This document shows positions 45,007-54,350 of a stretch of 64,000 nt of DNA, piece by piece. Source of the DNA: Clostridium chrysemydis (GTDB lineage: Bacteria; Bacillota; Clostridia; Clostridiales; Clostridiaceae); NCBI RefSeq assembly GCF_015234215.1, contig NZ_JADEKP010000001.1, positions 1 to 64,000 on the forward strand, given 5' to 3'. Made by a program: the position numbers and the translations under genes. Each line of letters starts with the position of its first letter. Positions within the stretch are counted from its first letter, which is position 1. The notes under the pieces are model-generated. The model had not been told where the DNA came from, did no database searches, and saw nothing but the letters and a program-made list of their open reading frames with translations.

Positions 45007-45045
45007 GAGGTGAGGCATAATGATTGCTTTACCTCTATTTTTTTT
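45007..45045 (+). terminator. Terminator of the alcohol dehydrogenase gene
   Basis: GAGGTGAGGCA pairs with TGCTTTACCTC (G-U pairs included), followed by a T-rich run. Confidence 0.8.
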
Positions 45046-45171
45046 ACATATTTTAAAGAAAAAATTAAATTTTAGAATTTTTATTAGTATTTAAATATAA
45101 TCTGTTTGTGATATATTAAGTATAGTTAACAAAATTTACTATAGGTTTACAAAAGGTTAGGGGGAAAACAT

Positions 45172-45996
45172 ATGAAAGATGAAATGTACTATATCGGTAA
45201 AGTGGAAAAGATTTGTAAGATAAGCAAAAAAACCTTAAGATATTACGATAAACTTGGGGTTTTATCACCTGACGAGATTTGTGATGAAAACGGATACAGA
45301 TATTACAGTAAAGACAATATGCTATCTATTCCTGTTATTAAGTATTATAAGCAAAGTGGGTTTAAGCTAGAAGAGATTAAAGGATTAATTTATGAATCAG
45401 AATGTACTGAAATAGAGGAAAACTTTAGAGGGAAGATCAAAGAACTTGAGGAGGCTGAAAGACTTTTAAATTTAAAAAAGCAGTCAATAAGAGATTGGCA
45501 TTCATTAGTTAAAGAGGCTAAGATGGTTATTGATAACAATTTAAATGAGGTTTCAGCAAAATTTATAAATAAAACTGATATGTTATATCTAGATCAAGAA
45601 TTTAACTATGATTATATGGACTCAATAATTAATATTGACTTTACTAACTATATTGAAAGTATAGAAAATGCAATTACAGGGCCAGTTATAATAAACTTTC
45701 CATCCTTCAAAGAAAAGCTTTCAAAAAACTGCAAAACTATGAGAATAATACAACAAGGGCTATTAAAAAGCGAGAAAGAAAAAACTACTGAATTTGGTGG
45801 AGGGCTTTTTGCATCTTGTTACCATATAGGTTCTCACGATAATATAGATGATACTTATAAAAAAATTATGGACTGGATTGAATTACATAATTATGAGTGC
45901 GAAGAAGAATGCTACGAAAGATACGTAGTTGATTACTGGACAAGCAAAGATAGTAGAAATTTTGTCACAGAGGTTATGATTAAAATTAAAAATTAA
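45172..45996 (+). CDS. MerR-family transcriptional regulator with GyrI-like effector domain
   Basis: 274 residues. The N-terminal winged helix YYIGKVEKICKISKKTLRYYDKLGVLSPDEICDENGYRYYSKDNM is typical MerR; a dimer helix follows (about 75-120), then a GyrI/BmrR-like ligand domain with a C-terminal EEECYERYVVDYW block. It is directly upstream of the main microcompartment operon, whose promoter has the long spacer used by MerR activators, so it is the likely choline-locus regulator. Its own terminator follows. Confidence 0.9.
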   Translation: MKDEMYYIGKVEKICKISKKTLRYYDKLGVLSPDEICDENGYRYYSKDNMLSIPVIKYYKQSGFKLEEIKGLIYESECTEIEENFRGKIKELEEAERLLNLKKQSIRDWHSLVKEAKMVIDNNLNEVSAKFINKTDMLYLDQEFNYDYMDSIINIDFTNYIESIENAITGPVIINFPSFKEKLSKNCKTMRIIQQGLLKSEKEKTTEFGGGLFASCYHIGSHDNIDDTYKKIMDWIELHNYECEEECYERYVVDYWTSKDSRNFVTEVMIKIKN

Positions 45997-46008
45997 TATT
46001 ACTAATAT

Positions 46009-46061
46009 GGTCATATAAAAACCTTTCACCTAAGGGTAAAGTTTTTATATGACCTTTTTTT
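46009..46061 (+). terminator. Terminator of the MerR gene
   Basis: A 14-base perfect stem, GGTCATATAAAAAC (46009-46022) with GTTTTTATATGACC (46041-46054), then TTTTTTT. Confidence 0.95.
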
Positions 46062-46198
46062 ATATTCTATAAATTTCTTTAAAGAAGAAGTGGATAATTC
46101 ATTCATAAAGTTTAAAAAACAGTCAATTTCTGTTGAATTTTTAATTAAATTTAAAAAACATCCCTAAAATAACGTTTACAAAATGACGAAATTTAATA

Positions 46199-46230
46199 TT
46201 GACATTTAACTTAGGGGGAGGGATTATAAT
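46199..46230 (+). promoter_or_regulatory. MerR-type promoter of the choline microcompartment operon
   Basis: TTGACA (46199-46204) and TATAAT (46225-46230) are both consensus but 20 bases apart, the over-long spacing that MerR-family activators correct by twisting DNA. The spacer carries a G-rich core. A leader of about 170 bases follows, with AACGTTTA boxes on either side (46171 and 46318) that resemble weak cre sites and a TGATTGT/ACAATCA dyad. Confidence 0.82.
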
Positions 46231-46401
46231 CAAATTGTAGAGAGAAAAGATAAAAATAAGAAGTATACACATTCCAATGCAAGAAAATTTTTAAGGTACA
46301 TTTACATCACAAAAGTAAACGTTTAAAAATAGGGTGATTGTTAAAATTTAAACATACAATCAGTTTATTAATAAAAGATTAAACGGGAGGAGTTCTTATT
46401 T

Positions 46402-47520
46402 ATGGCGGAGATATCAGTAGGAGTTGATTCTAAAAGCAAAACTAATGACGGAAGAATTAGTAAGGCTATGGAATTAAAGGAGAAAATGAAAAGCAATTTC
46501 TTTAAAAAAGGAGTTGGAATTGCACTTTTTTCAGGTATAGCTTACGGACTTTACACAGCATTTTTAACTATGGGAATGAGTAAAGGGGTTTGGGCTGATT
46601 GGTATGGTGCAAACACAGCTGGACTTTCAGCATTTATAGTAGTTTACTTACTAGCAGCACTTGGAAACGCAATTAATGATACATGTAGTGCATTTTGGGC
46701 GATTGGAAATTCCCTAGTGCAAGGTAAATTTAAAGATTTCATAAGATGTTTAAATTCTAAACCAGGAAGAATTATAGTAGGAGCAGCATTACTTGGAGGA
46801 CCTATAGCTGGAACAGCTTACGTTATAGCACTTCAAATGGCAGGCCCTATAATAGTTCCTATCTCAGCACTTTGTCCTGCAATAGCAGCGATTCTAGGTA
46901 AAATACTTTACAAGCAAGAGATCACAAAACGTATGGCAATAGGAATTGCAATTTGTGTTTGTGCAAGTTTCTTAATTGGAAGTACAGGATTCCAAGGTGG
47001 AGTTTCAGGAACAGTATTTTTAGGTATTTTTATAGCACTTATAGCAGCACTTGGCTGGGGATTTGAAGGTTGTGTTGCAGGATATGCATCAACTATGGTA
47101 GACCCTCAAATCGGTATTTGTATTCGTCAATTAACATCAGGTATAGCTAACCTATTTATAGTAGTACCTATAATGGGACTTTTAGCTGGAGATATAAATA
47201 TATCTAAAAACCTAGTTATTGATGCATTTACTAGTGGCCCTGCAATGATTTGGTTTGTATTAAGTGGATTACTTACATTCCTAACATTTATGTCTTGGTA
47301 TAAAGGGAATAGTATGTGTGGAGCTGGTCTTGGAACAGCTTGTAACGGTACATATTCATTCTTTGGACCATTCTTCTGTTACTTAATATTAGGTGTGATT
47401 TCAGGAATAGACGGTTGGTCATTACCTATAGTAGCTTGGGTTGGAGCAATTATTATGATGATTGGTATATTAACTATAGCTACAAATCCTTTAGACTTTT
47501 TCAAAAAGAAGGAGGCATAA
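46402..47520 (+). CDS. DMT-like permease, probable choline-locus transporter
   Basis: 372-residue integral membrane protein with about ten hydrophobic segments and an internal repeat, like drug/metabolite transporter (EamA-type) proteins. A 35-residue hydrophilic N-terminal extension precedes the first helix. First gene of the long operon, so import of choline or export of an end product (for example trimethylamine) is plausible; sequence does not decide. Site GGGAGGAG. Confidence 0.75.
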   Translation: MAEISVGVDSKSKTNDGRISKAMELKEKMKSNFFKKGVGIALFSGIAYGLYTAFLTMGMSKGVWADWYGANTAGLSAFIVVYLLAALGNAINDTCSAFWAIGNSLVQGKFKDFIRCLNSKPGRIIVGAALLGGPIAGTAYVIALQMAGPIIVPISALCPAIAAILGKILYKQEITKRMAIGIAICVCASFLIGSTGFQGGVSGTVFLGIFIALIAALGWGFEGCVAGYASTMVDPQIGICIRQLTSGIANLFIVVPIMGLLAGDINISKNLVIDAFTSGPAMIWFVLSGLLTFLTFMSWYKGNSMCGAGLGTACNGTYSFFGPFFCYLILGVISGIDGWSLPIVAWVGAIIMMIGILTIATNPLDFFKKKEA

Positions 47521-47524
47521 ATTT

Positions 47525-47791
47525 ATGAAACCTTTAAATTATGCAATATTAAAACATTTTACTAAAGTTCACGAAGCTTCAGTTATAGATATTATGGAAG
47601 CTTTAAAAGGAGATTACCAAAGCTTTAAAACTTTTAATAAAGAATCAATAATAGATGCTTTATTAACAGCAGAAGCAAACGGGTTAATCGAAGAAACTAG
47701 AGTTGATTTAGACCACAATGAGGAGCTTTTAATTTTCTATCATGCAAACGAAGAAAGTAAAGCTACTATTAATGGGTATATAAGAGATTAA
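47525..47791 (+). CDS. Small hypothetical protein with winged-helix-like pattern
   Basis: 88 residues. The order helix (LNYAILKHF), helix (ASVIDIMEALKGDY), helix (KESIIDALLTAEANGLIEETRVD) and beta hairpin (EELLIFYHAN) looks like a winged helix. It begins four bases after the permease and lies before the first shell protein. No family recalled; could be a locus-specific regulator or adaptor. Confidence 0.65.
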   Translation: MKPLNYAILKHFTKVHEASVIDIMEALKGDYQSFKTFNKESIIDALLTAEANGLIEETRVDLDHNEELLIFYHANEESKATINGYIRD

Positions 47792-47813
47792 TTTAAATTG
47801 GAGGTATTAACAT

Positions 47814-48110
47814 ATGAAATATTATGGAGATGAAGCTTTAGGGCTTGTAGAAACAATAGGTCTAGTTCCAGCACTTGAGGCTGCAGATAAAATGCTTAAA
47901 GCTGCAAATGTTGAATTAGTTTCATACGAAAATATTGGTTCAACTCTTGTTACTATTATGGTTAAAGGTGATGTTGCTGCTGTAAAAGCTGCTGTAGAAG
48001 TTGGAGCTGAAGCTGCAAATGCTATAGGAAAATTAACAGCTAAAAATGTTATGCCAAGACCTATTAAAGAAGTTGGAAAAATAGTATCAGTTCATGATAT
48101 AGATGAATAG
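47814..48110 (+). CDS. BMC-H shell protein (EutM/PduA-like)
   Basis: 98-residue single-domain bacterial microcompartment hexamer protein. [57 protein letters not shown] is the canonical BMC fold with lysine-bearing inter-hexamer contact ([10 protein letters not shown]). A short C-terminal tail ([19 protein letters not shown]). Good site (GGAGG). Confidence 0.95.
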   Translation: MKYYGDEALGLVETIGLVPALEAADKMLKAANVELVSYENIGSTLVTIMVKGDVAAVKAAVEVGAEAANAIGKLTAKNVMPRPIKEVGKIVSVHDIDE

Positions 48111-48126
48111 AAAGGAAATGGTTAAT

Positions 48127-48426
48127 ATGATTAGACGTGAAGCAATAGGATTAATTGAAACGTTTGGACTAGTTTTTGCTCTAGAAGCAGCTGATGCTAT
48201 GTGTAAAGCAGCCGATGTTGAATTAGTAGGATATGAAAACGTGGCATCTGGTTATATTTCAGTAATAGTAACAGGAGATGTTGGAGCTTGCAAAGCTGCT
48301 GTAGATGCAGGAGTTAGAGCTGTAGAAGAAATGGAAGATGGAAATCTTTATAGCTCAGTAGTTATAGCAAGACCTCATAATGATCTTCAAAAAATTATAG
48401 ATAAATACGCTATAGAATCACTATAG
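48127..48426 (+). CDS. BMC-H shell protein
   Basis: 99-residue single BMC domain: EAIGLIETFGLVFALEAADAMCKAADVELVGYENVASGYISVIVTGDVGACKAAVDAGV, tail VIARPHNDLQKIIDKYAIESL. The start is ATG 48127, nine bases after AAAGGA. An earlier in-frame ATG at 48103 overlaps the upstream gene and has no site. Pore-loop residues (YENVASG) differ from its neighbour, suggesting a mixed shell. Confidence 0.94.
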   Translation: MIRREAIGLIETFGLVFALEAADAMCKAADVELVGYENVASGYISVIVTGDVGACKAAVDAGVRAVEEMEDGNLYSSVVIARPHNDLQKIIDKYAIESL

Positions 48427-48450
48427 AAATTAATAAAAGGGGAGAAGAGA

Positions 48451-49938
48451 ATGAATATTATAGATAATGATTTACTCTCCATGCAAGAAGCTAGAATACT
48501 TGTTGAAAACGCAAGAGAAGCTCAAAAAAGTTTATCAACTTTCCCTCAAGAAAAGTTAGATGAAATAGTAAACCGTATGTTAGAAGTTATAAAAGATTAC
48601 CACGGTGAACTTTCTAGGTTAGCTTTTGAAGAGACAGATTCCGGAAAGGTAGAAGATAAATTAATAAAAGATAAGTTTGTTGTTTCTTATTTAAAGAAAA
48701 AGTTAGAGGGAATGAAATGCGTTGGGATTATAGGAAAAGATGAAAAAAATAAAACCGTTGATATCGGAGTTCCTATAGGAGTAATAACAGCATTTTGCCC
48801 TATGACAAGCCCAGTTTCAACAATTATTTATAATGCAGTTATAGCTGTAAAGTCAGGAAATGCAATAGTTTTTGCACTTCACCCAAAAGCTAAAAATGTA
48901 ATGAAGAGAACTTTAGATATTTTAATTAGAGCTGCAAACGGGTATGGACTTCCAGAGGGAGCTATATCGTATTTAAGCATAGTTTCAGAAAGCGGTTTTA
49001 AAGAGTTAATGAATCACCGTGATACTTCACTAGTTATGAACACAAGTGTTAAAGAATTACTTAAAATTTCAGACAAATGTGGAAAACCTGTGATTTATGG
49101 CGGAACAGGTAACGGACCTGCTTTTATAGAGAGAACTGCAAACATTAAAAAAGCAGTTAAAGATATTATTGATAGCAAAAGTTTTGATTACGGAATAGTT
49201 TCAGGTGCAGAGCAATCTATAGTTGTAGATAGTCCAATTGCAAATGAAGTAAAAGAAGAACTTATAAAAAACGGAGCTTATTTTATGAGTGAAGAAGAAT
49301 CTGAGTCATTAATAAAAATCCTTTTTGATAAGTATGGTAATTTTGAAAAAGAATTTATCGGAAAGTCAGCAAAGGATCTAAGTAAGAGAGCAGGTTTTAA
49401 TATTCCTCAAGATGTAAATGTTTTAATATCTAATCAAAAATTCGTTTCTTTAGATAATTTATATTCTAAAGAAAAGCTTTGCCCAGTACTTTCCTTCTAC
49501 GTGGAAGACGACTGGATGCACGCTTGCGAAAAATGCATAGAGTTACTTTTAAGCGAGAGGCAAGGACATACGCTTATTATTCACTCAAATGATGAAGAGG
49601 TTATAAAACAATTTGCACTTAAAAAGCCAGTTGGAAGAATCTTAGTAAATACTTCTGGAGTATTTGGAAGTATGGGAGGAACTACGAACCTATTCCCATC
49701 TATGACTTTAGGAAGTGGTTCTGCATTAAAAGGAATGACATCAGACAACGTATCTCCAATGAACTTATTATATATAAGAAAAGTTGGATACGAAGTTCGA
49801 GATAAAGATGAGTTTTTAAATTCTATAGGCATGAATAGAGAGGTTAATAATGATATAGATGAAGGTTTAGATAATTCTGTAGATAATATGAAGCTTCTTA
49901 AAAATGTTTTAACTAGAATATTAAAAGAAACTAATTAA
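48451..49938 (+). CDS. Aldehyde dehydrogenase-like protein lacking the catalytic Cys (probable pseudoenzyme)
   Basis: 495-residue homologue of CoA-acylating aldehyde dehydrogenases. It aligns without gaps up to at least residue 260 with the second aldehyde dehydrogenase of this locus. There the nucleophile is Cys251 (NGTICASEQS); here residue 251 is Ser ([10 protein letters not shown]). The cofactor region is altered too: TGGPGMVKAAYSSGK of the active copy is [16 protein letters not shown] here. The N-terminal amphipathic helix ([21 protein letters not shown]), used for encapsulation, is kept. Frame is intact and it sits directly before cutC, so it is under selection, perhaps as a scaffold or regulator. 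Confidence 0.9.
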   Translation: MNIIDNDLLSMQEARILVENAREAQKSLSTFPQEKLDEIVNRMLEVIKDYHGELSRLAFEETDSGKVEDKLIKDKFVVSYLKKKLEGMKCVGIIGKDEKNKTVDIGVPIGVITAFCPMTSPVSTIIYNAVIAVKSGNAIVFALHPKAKNVMKRTLDILIRAANGYGLPEGAISYLSIVSESGFKELMNHRDTSLVMNTSVKELLKISDKCGKPVIYGGTGNGPAFIERTANIKKAVKDIIDSKSFDYGIVSGAEQSIVVDSPIANEVKEELIKNGAYFMSEEESESLIKILFDKYGNFEKEFIGKSAKDLSKRAGFNIPQDVNVLISNQKFVSLDNLYSKEKLCPVLSFYVEDDWMHACEKCIELLLSERQGHTLIIHSNDEEVIKQFALKKPVGRILVNTSGVFGSMGGTTNLFPSMTLGSGSALKGMTSDNVSPMNLLYIRKVGYEVRDKDEFLNSIGMNREVNNDIDEGLDNSVDNMKLLKNVLTRILKETN

Positions 49939-49958
49939 AGAGTAAAGGAGTAGATAAA

Positions 49959-52505
49959 ATGGATATTCGTGAATTTTCAAATAAATTTATGGAAGCCACA
50001 AAAAATATGTCTGAAAATGAGCGTCAAGCACTATTAAAAATGTTTGAAAGCGTGTCAGATGATATTAAAAAAGATGATGAACCTAAAGTTACAGAATGTA
50101 TAGTTACTTCAAATGATGGAAGTATTCCAGATGGAATAACAGAGCGTTTAAAGAAACTTAAAGATAATTATTTAAAACATGTTCCAACAATAACAACTCA
50201 TAGAGCTAGAGCTATAACTGAAATAGCAAAGCAAAACCCAGGAACACCAAAATCAATATTAAGAGGAAAATGTTTTAAACATTGCTGCGAAACAGCACCA
50301 CTTGTAATCCAAGATAACGAGCTTATAGTAGGAGCTCCAAACGGTGCTCCAAGAGCTGGAGCATTCTCTCCTGATATAGCTTGGAGATGGATGGTAGATG
50401 AAATAGATACTATAGGGGAAAGAGCACAAGACCCTTTCTACATCTCAGAAGAAGATAAAAAGTTTATGAGAGAAGAATTATTCCCATTTTGGCAAGGTAA
50501 ATCAGTAGATGAATACTGTGAAGACCAATATAGAGAAGCTGGAGTTTGGGAACTTTCAGGAGAATCATTTGTATCAGATTGCTCTTACCACGCAGTTAAT
50601 GGTGGAGGAGATTCAAACCCAGGATACGATGTTATCTTAATGAAAAAGGGAATGATAGATATAGTTAATGAAGCTAAAGAAAAGCTTTTAGAACTTAACT
50701 ATGCAAACCCTGATGATATAGAAAAAATATACTTCTATAAATCACTTATAGATACAGCAGAAGGTGTAATGATATATGCAAAACGTATGTCAAACTACGC
50801 TAAAGAATTAGCAGATAAAGAAACAAATCCAAAAAGAAAAGCAGAACTTTTAAAAATTTCAGAAGTAAATGCTAAAGTTCCAGCTCACAAACCAGAAACA
50901 TTCTATGAAGCTATTCAAGCTGTTTGGACTATAGAATCACTACTTGTAGTTGAAGAAAACCAAACTGGTATGTCAATAGGACGTGTTGACCAATACATGT
51001 ACGAGTACTTTAAAAACGACTTAGAGTCAGGAAGAATGACTGAGTTTGAAGCCTTTGAACTTGCAGGATGTATGTTAATTAAAATGTCAGAGATGATGTG
51101 GATTACAAGTGAAGGAGGATCTAAATTCTTCGCAGGATATCAACCATTTGTAAATATGTGTGTTGGTGGAGTTACAAGAGAAGGAAGAGATGCAACTAAC
51201 GAACTAACTTATCTTTTAATGGATGCAGTAAGACACGTTAAGATTTATCAACCATCTCTAGCTTGCCGTATTCACAAATCATCACCTCAAAAATATCTTA
51301 AAAAGATAGTTGAAGTTATCCGTGCAGGAATGGGATTCCCAGCTTGTCACTTTGATGATGTTCACATAAAGATGATGCTTGCAAAAGGCGTATCGATTGA
51401 AGATGCTAGAGATTACTGCTTAATGGGATGTGTAGAGCCACAAAAATCAGGTAGATTATATCAATGGACTTCAACAGGATATACTCAATGGCCAATTTGT
51501 ATAGAATTAGTTTTAAATAACGGTATTCCATTATGGTATGGAAAACAAGTTTGTCCAGACTTTGGAGATGTAGATAGCTTTAAAACTTACGAGCAGTTTG
51601 AAAATGCTGTTAAAGAGCAAATCAAATTTATAACTAAATGGACAAGCGTTGCAACAGTTATATCTCAAAGAGTTCACAAAGAACTTGCACCAAAACCTCT
51701 TATGTCAATGATGTATGAAGGATGTATGGAAAAAGGTAGAGGTGTAGAAGCTGGTGGTGCTATGTATAACTTCGGACCTGGAGTTGTATGGAGCGGACTT
51801 GCAACTTATATAGATTCAATGGCTGCAATTAAAAAGTTAGTATTTGAAGAAAAGAAATACACTTTAAGAGAGTTTAAAGAAGCTTTAAAAGCAGATTTCG
51901 TTGGATATGAAAAATTAAGAAAAGACTGTTTAGAAGCTCCAAAGTATGGTAATGATGATGACTACGCTGATTACATCGGTGCAGATTTAATTAACTTTAC
52001 TGAAATGGAACATAGAAAATATAAAACATTATATTCAGTTTTAAGTCACGGAACTTTATCAATTTCAAATAACACTCCATTTGGTCAGTTAACAGGTGCT
52101 ACTGCAAATGGACGTAGAGCTTGGACTCCTCTTTCAGATGGTATAAGTCCAACTCAAGGAGCAGATTTTAAAGGGCCAACAGCTATTATTAAATCTGTTT
52201 CAAAAATGGCTTGTGACAATATGAATATAGGAATGGTTCATAACTTTAAATTAATGTCAGGACTTTTAGATACACCAGAAGGAGAACAAGGAATAATAAC
52301 ACTTTTAAGAAGTGCTTGTGCTCTTCAACTTGGAGAAATCCAATTTAACTATCTAGATAACAACACATTAATAGAAGCTCAAAAAAATCCAGAAGCTTAT
52401 AGAGATTTAATAGTTAGGGTAGCTGGATATAGTGCTTACTTTGTAGAGTTATGCAAAGATGTTCAAGATGAGATTATAAGTAGAACTATGCTAACACATT
52501 TTTAA
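49959..52505 (+). CDS. cutC: Choline trimethylamine-lyase CutC (glycyl-radical enzyme)
   Basis: 848-residue glycyl-radical enzyme cleaving choline to trimethylamine and acetaldehyde in the microcompartment lumen. All residues known to define CutC are present with a constant offset of two from the Desulfovibrio alaskensis numbering: Tyr210, Asp218, Phe397, Cys491, Glu493, Thr504 and radical Gly823 (RVAGY). The stretch [20 protein letters not shown] is the CutC active-site signature and separates it from diol dehydratases. The N-terminal about 50 residues form an extra helical segment likely used for encapsulation. It is followed by an intercistronic hairpin and cutD. Confidence 0.97.
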   Translation: MDIREFSNKFMEATKNMSENERQALLKMFESVSDDIKKDDEPKVTECIVTSNDGSIPDGITERLKKLKDNYLKHVPTITTHRARAITEIAKQNPGTPKSILRGKCFKHCCETAPLVIQDNELIVGAPNGAPRAGAFSPDIAWRWMVDEIDTIGERAQDPFYISEEDKKFMREELFPFWQGKSVDEYCEDQYREAGVWELSGESFVSDCSYHAVNGGGDSNPGYDVILMKKGMIDIVNEAKEKLLELNYANPDDIEKIYFYKSLIDTAEGVMIYAKRMSNYAKELADKETNPKRKAELLKISEVNAKVPAHKPETFYEAIQAVWTIESLLVVEENQTGMSIGRVDQYMYEYFKNDLESGRMTEFEAFELAGCMLIKMSEMMWITSEGGSKFFAGYQPFVNMCVGGVTREGRDATNELTYLLMDAVRHVKIYQPSLACRIHKSSPQKYLKKIVEVIRAGMGFPACHFDDVHIKMMLAKGVSIEDARDYCLMGCVEPQKSGRLYQWTSTGYTQWPICIELVLNNGIPLWYGKQVCPDFGDVDSFKTYEQFENAVKEQIKFITKWTSVATVISQRVHKELAPKPLMSMMYEGCMEKGRGVEAGGAMYNFGPGVVWSGLATYIDSMAAIKKLVFEEKKYTLREFKEALKADFVGYEKLRKDCLEAPKYGNDDDYADYIGADLINFTEMEHRKYKTLYSVLSHGTLSISNNTPFGQLTGATANGRRAWTPLSDGISPTQGADFKGPTAIIKSVSKMACDNMNIGMVHNFKLMSGLLDTPEGEQGIITLLRSACALQLGEIQFNYLDNNTLIEAQKNPEAYRDLIVRVAGYSAYFVELCKDVQDEIISRTMLTHF

Positions 52506-52514
52506 TAAAATTAT

Positions 52515-52570
52515 AAATCTTTCTTTGGGGGATAAAAGTTAATTTAAACTTCCCCAAAAGAAAAGATTTA
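52515..52570 (+). other. Long hairpin between cutC and cutD
   Basis: AAATCTTT...TTTGGGG (52515-52530) pairs with CCCCAAAAG...AAAGATTT (52552-52569), enclosing a smaller AAGTTAATTTAAACTT dyad. No T-run follows, so it is more likely an mRNA-stability or processing element that lifts cutC above cutD. Confidence 0.6.
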
Positions 52571-52591
52571 AAAAAGCTTAGGAGTTTAGAT

Positions 52592-53545
52592 ATGAATAAT
52601 AACACAAATGGAATTATCGAAAGAAAGGCAAGAATTTTCAATATACAAAAATACAATATGTATGACGGCCCAGGTGTTAGAACTATAGTGTTTTTTAGAG
52701 GTTGTCCTTTGCGCTGTAAATGGTGTGCAAATCCTGAAGGGATGATGGTAAAAAATAGAGTCATGTTTAAGAAAGATCTTTGTGAAAACTGCTTAGAATG
52801 TGTAGATGTTTGCCCCGTTAAGGTGCACAAAGTAAATAGCGTTACAGGACTTCATGAAATAGATAGAGAAGTTGATTGCATAGGCTGTAGAAAATGTGAA
52901 GAATCTTGCGTAAAATCAGCAATAAATATAGTCGGTGAAAACAAGACTATATCAGAATTACTAGAGATCATAGAAGAGGATAGAACCTTTTATGAGATGT
53001 CAGGTGGTGGAGTTACTCTTGGAGGAGGGGAAGTTTTAATGCAACCTGAAGCTGCATTAAGTCTTCTTATGGCTTGTAAAAATGTTGGAATCAATACAGC
53101 TATAGAAACATCTGGATATACAAAAACGGAAAATATTTTAAAAATTGCAGAATTTACTGATTTATTCCTATTTGATATTAAGCACATAAACTCTGATGAG
53201 CATTTTAAATGGACAGGAGTTAGAAATGAGCAGATTTTAGAAAATTTAAAAAATCTTCTTCAAAATAAATTTAATGTCCAAATACGTATGCCTCTTTTAA
53301 AGGGTGTAAATGATAGCGAAGAAGCAATAACTAAAGCTATGGAATTTTTACTACCATATAAAGATTATAAAAATTTCAAAGGTATAGATTTATTACCATA
53401 TCACAAGATGGGAGTTAATAAATATAACCAACTTGGCATTGAATACCCAGTATACGGCGACCCTAGTTTAAGCGAAGAAGACTTAAACAGAATTGAAAAT
53501 TATATCAAAAGATATGAAATGAATGCAAAGGTAGTTCGTCACTAA
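52592..53545 (+). CDS. cutD: Choline trimethylamine-lyase activating enzyme CutD
   Basis: 317-residue radical SAM activase for CutC. The SAM cluster motif is Cys38, Cys42 and Cys45 ([15 protein letters not shown]), with [12 protein letters not shown] just before. A ferredoxin-like insert has two four-Cys sets ([11 protein letters not shown] and [11 protein letters not shown]). [19 protein letters not shown] is the glycine-rich strand. Directly downstream of cutC. Confidence 0.95.
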   Translation: MNNNTNGIIERKARIFNIQKYNMYDGPGVRTIVFFRGCPLRCKWCANPEGMMVKNRVMFKKDLCENCLECVDVCPVKVHKVNSVTGLHEIDREVDCIGCRKCEESCVKSAINIVGENKTISELLEIIEEDRTFYEMSGGGVTLGGGEVLMQPEAALSLLMACKNVGINTAIETSGYTKTENILKIAEFTDLFLFDIKHINSDEHFKWTGVRNEQILENLKNLLQNKFNVQIRMPLLKGVNDSEEAITKAMEFLLPYKDYKNFKGIDLLPYHKMGVNKYNQLGIEYPVYGDPSLSEEDLNRIENYIKRYEMNAKVVRH

Positions 53546-53546
53546 A

Positions 53547-53903
53547 ATGAGTAGTAATTTAAATGATAGAAATATACAAAGGGTAATTCAAGAATCAGTA
53601 CCAGGAAAGCAAATAACTTTATCACATATTATTGCATCTCCTATGAAAGATATTTATGACAGATTAGGAGTAGATGAAAAGGGAGCTATAGGGATACTTA
53701 CATTATCACCTTATGAAACTGCAATTATAGCAGCAGATATTGCAACTAAATCATCAGACGTTGAGATTGGTTTTTTAGATAGATTTACAGGGTCAGTCTT
53801 AATAAGTGGTGATGTAGATAGTGTAAATGAAGCTTTAATATCAGTAAATCAAACCTTAAAAGAGATGTTAGGTTTTACTGTTTGCCCTATAACTAGAACA
53901 TGA
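53547..53903 (+). CDS. eutS: Permuted BMC-H shell protein (EutS/PduU-like)
   Basis: 118-residue shell protein with the circularly permuted BMC order of EutS and Pdu[22 protein letters not shown] forms the N-terminal barrel-capping strand, and [55 protein letters not shown] the BMC fold. Starts one base after the cutD stop and overlaps the GTPase start, so it is translated in a chain. Confidence 0.92.
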   Translation: MSSNLNDRNIQRVIQESVPGKQITLSHIIASPMKDIYDRLGVDEKGAIGILTLSPYETAIIAADIATKSSDVEIGFLDRFTGSVLISGDVDSVNEALISVNQTLKEMLGFTVCPITRT

Positions 53904-54334
53904 AGAAAAAGAGAATTATGGTTGTTGGGAGAAGAGCCTCTGGAAAAACAACTATAGTAAATTTTTTAAATGATTATAAGGGTCCTCTGAAGCGGACAGC
54001 AGATGTTATTTATGGTGAAAAAACTATGGATATTCCAAGTTCTTATTTAGAAAGCCCTTGGATGTATAAGCACATTATAGCCTTAGCACAAGATGCTAAA
54101 AAAATAGTATATGTATTAGATTCTAAAAATCCTAAAGAGACAATAAGTGATGGCTTTACAAAACTTTTTAATTTAGAAGTTGTTGGAGTTATAAATAAGG
54201 CTAATGATGATGAAAAAAATATTAAAACATGCAAGGAAACTTTAAAGAGGATAGGAATAAACGAGCCATATTTTTTAATTAGAGAAAATAGTGAAGTAGA
54301 TATGAAATACCTTAAAGAGTATCTACTTAAATAG
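53900..54334 (+). CDS. eutP: EutP/PduV-like P-loop protein
   Basis: 144-residue Ras-like P-loop protein. Walker A is GRRASGKTT near residue 10, followed by the EutP marks [25 protein letters not shown] and [10 protein letters not shown]. Related EutP proteins have been reported as acetate kinases, so it could make ATP from the acetyl phosphate produced by PduL. ATGA overlap with the previous gene. Confidence 0.9.
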   Translation: MKKKRIMVVGRRASGKTTIVNFLNDYKGPLKRTADVIYGEKTMDIPSSYLESPWMYKHIIALAQDAKKIVYVLDSKNPKETISDGFTKLFNLEVVGVINKANDDEKNIKTCKETLKRIGINEPYFLIRENSEVDMKYLKEYLLK

Positions 54335-54350
54335 GTAGGTGAATAGATAA

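Noticed and set aside
48103-48126. Upstream start for the second BMC-H gene
   Set aside because: It overlaps the preceding shell gene and the ribosome site AAAGGA fits ATG 48127.
49959-52505. Glycerol or propanediol dehydratase (B12-independent) for the large glycyl-radical enzyme
   Set aside because: The CutC-specific residues Asp218, Phe397 and Thr504 and the [14 protein letters not shown] signature are all present.
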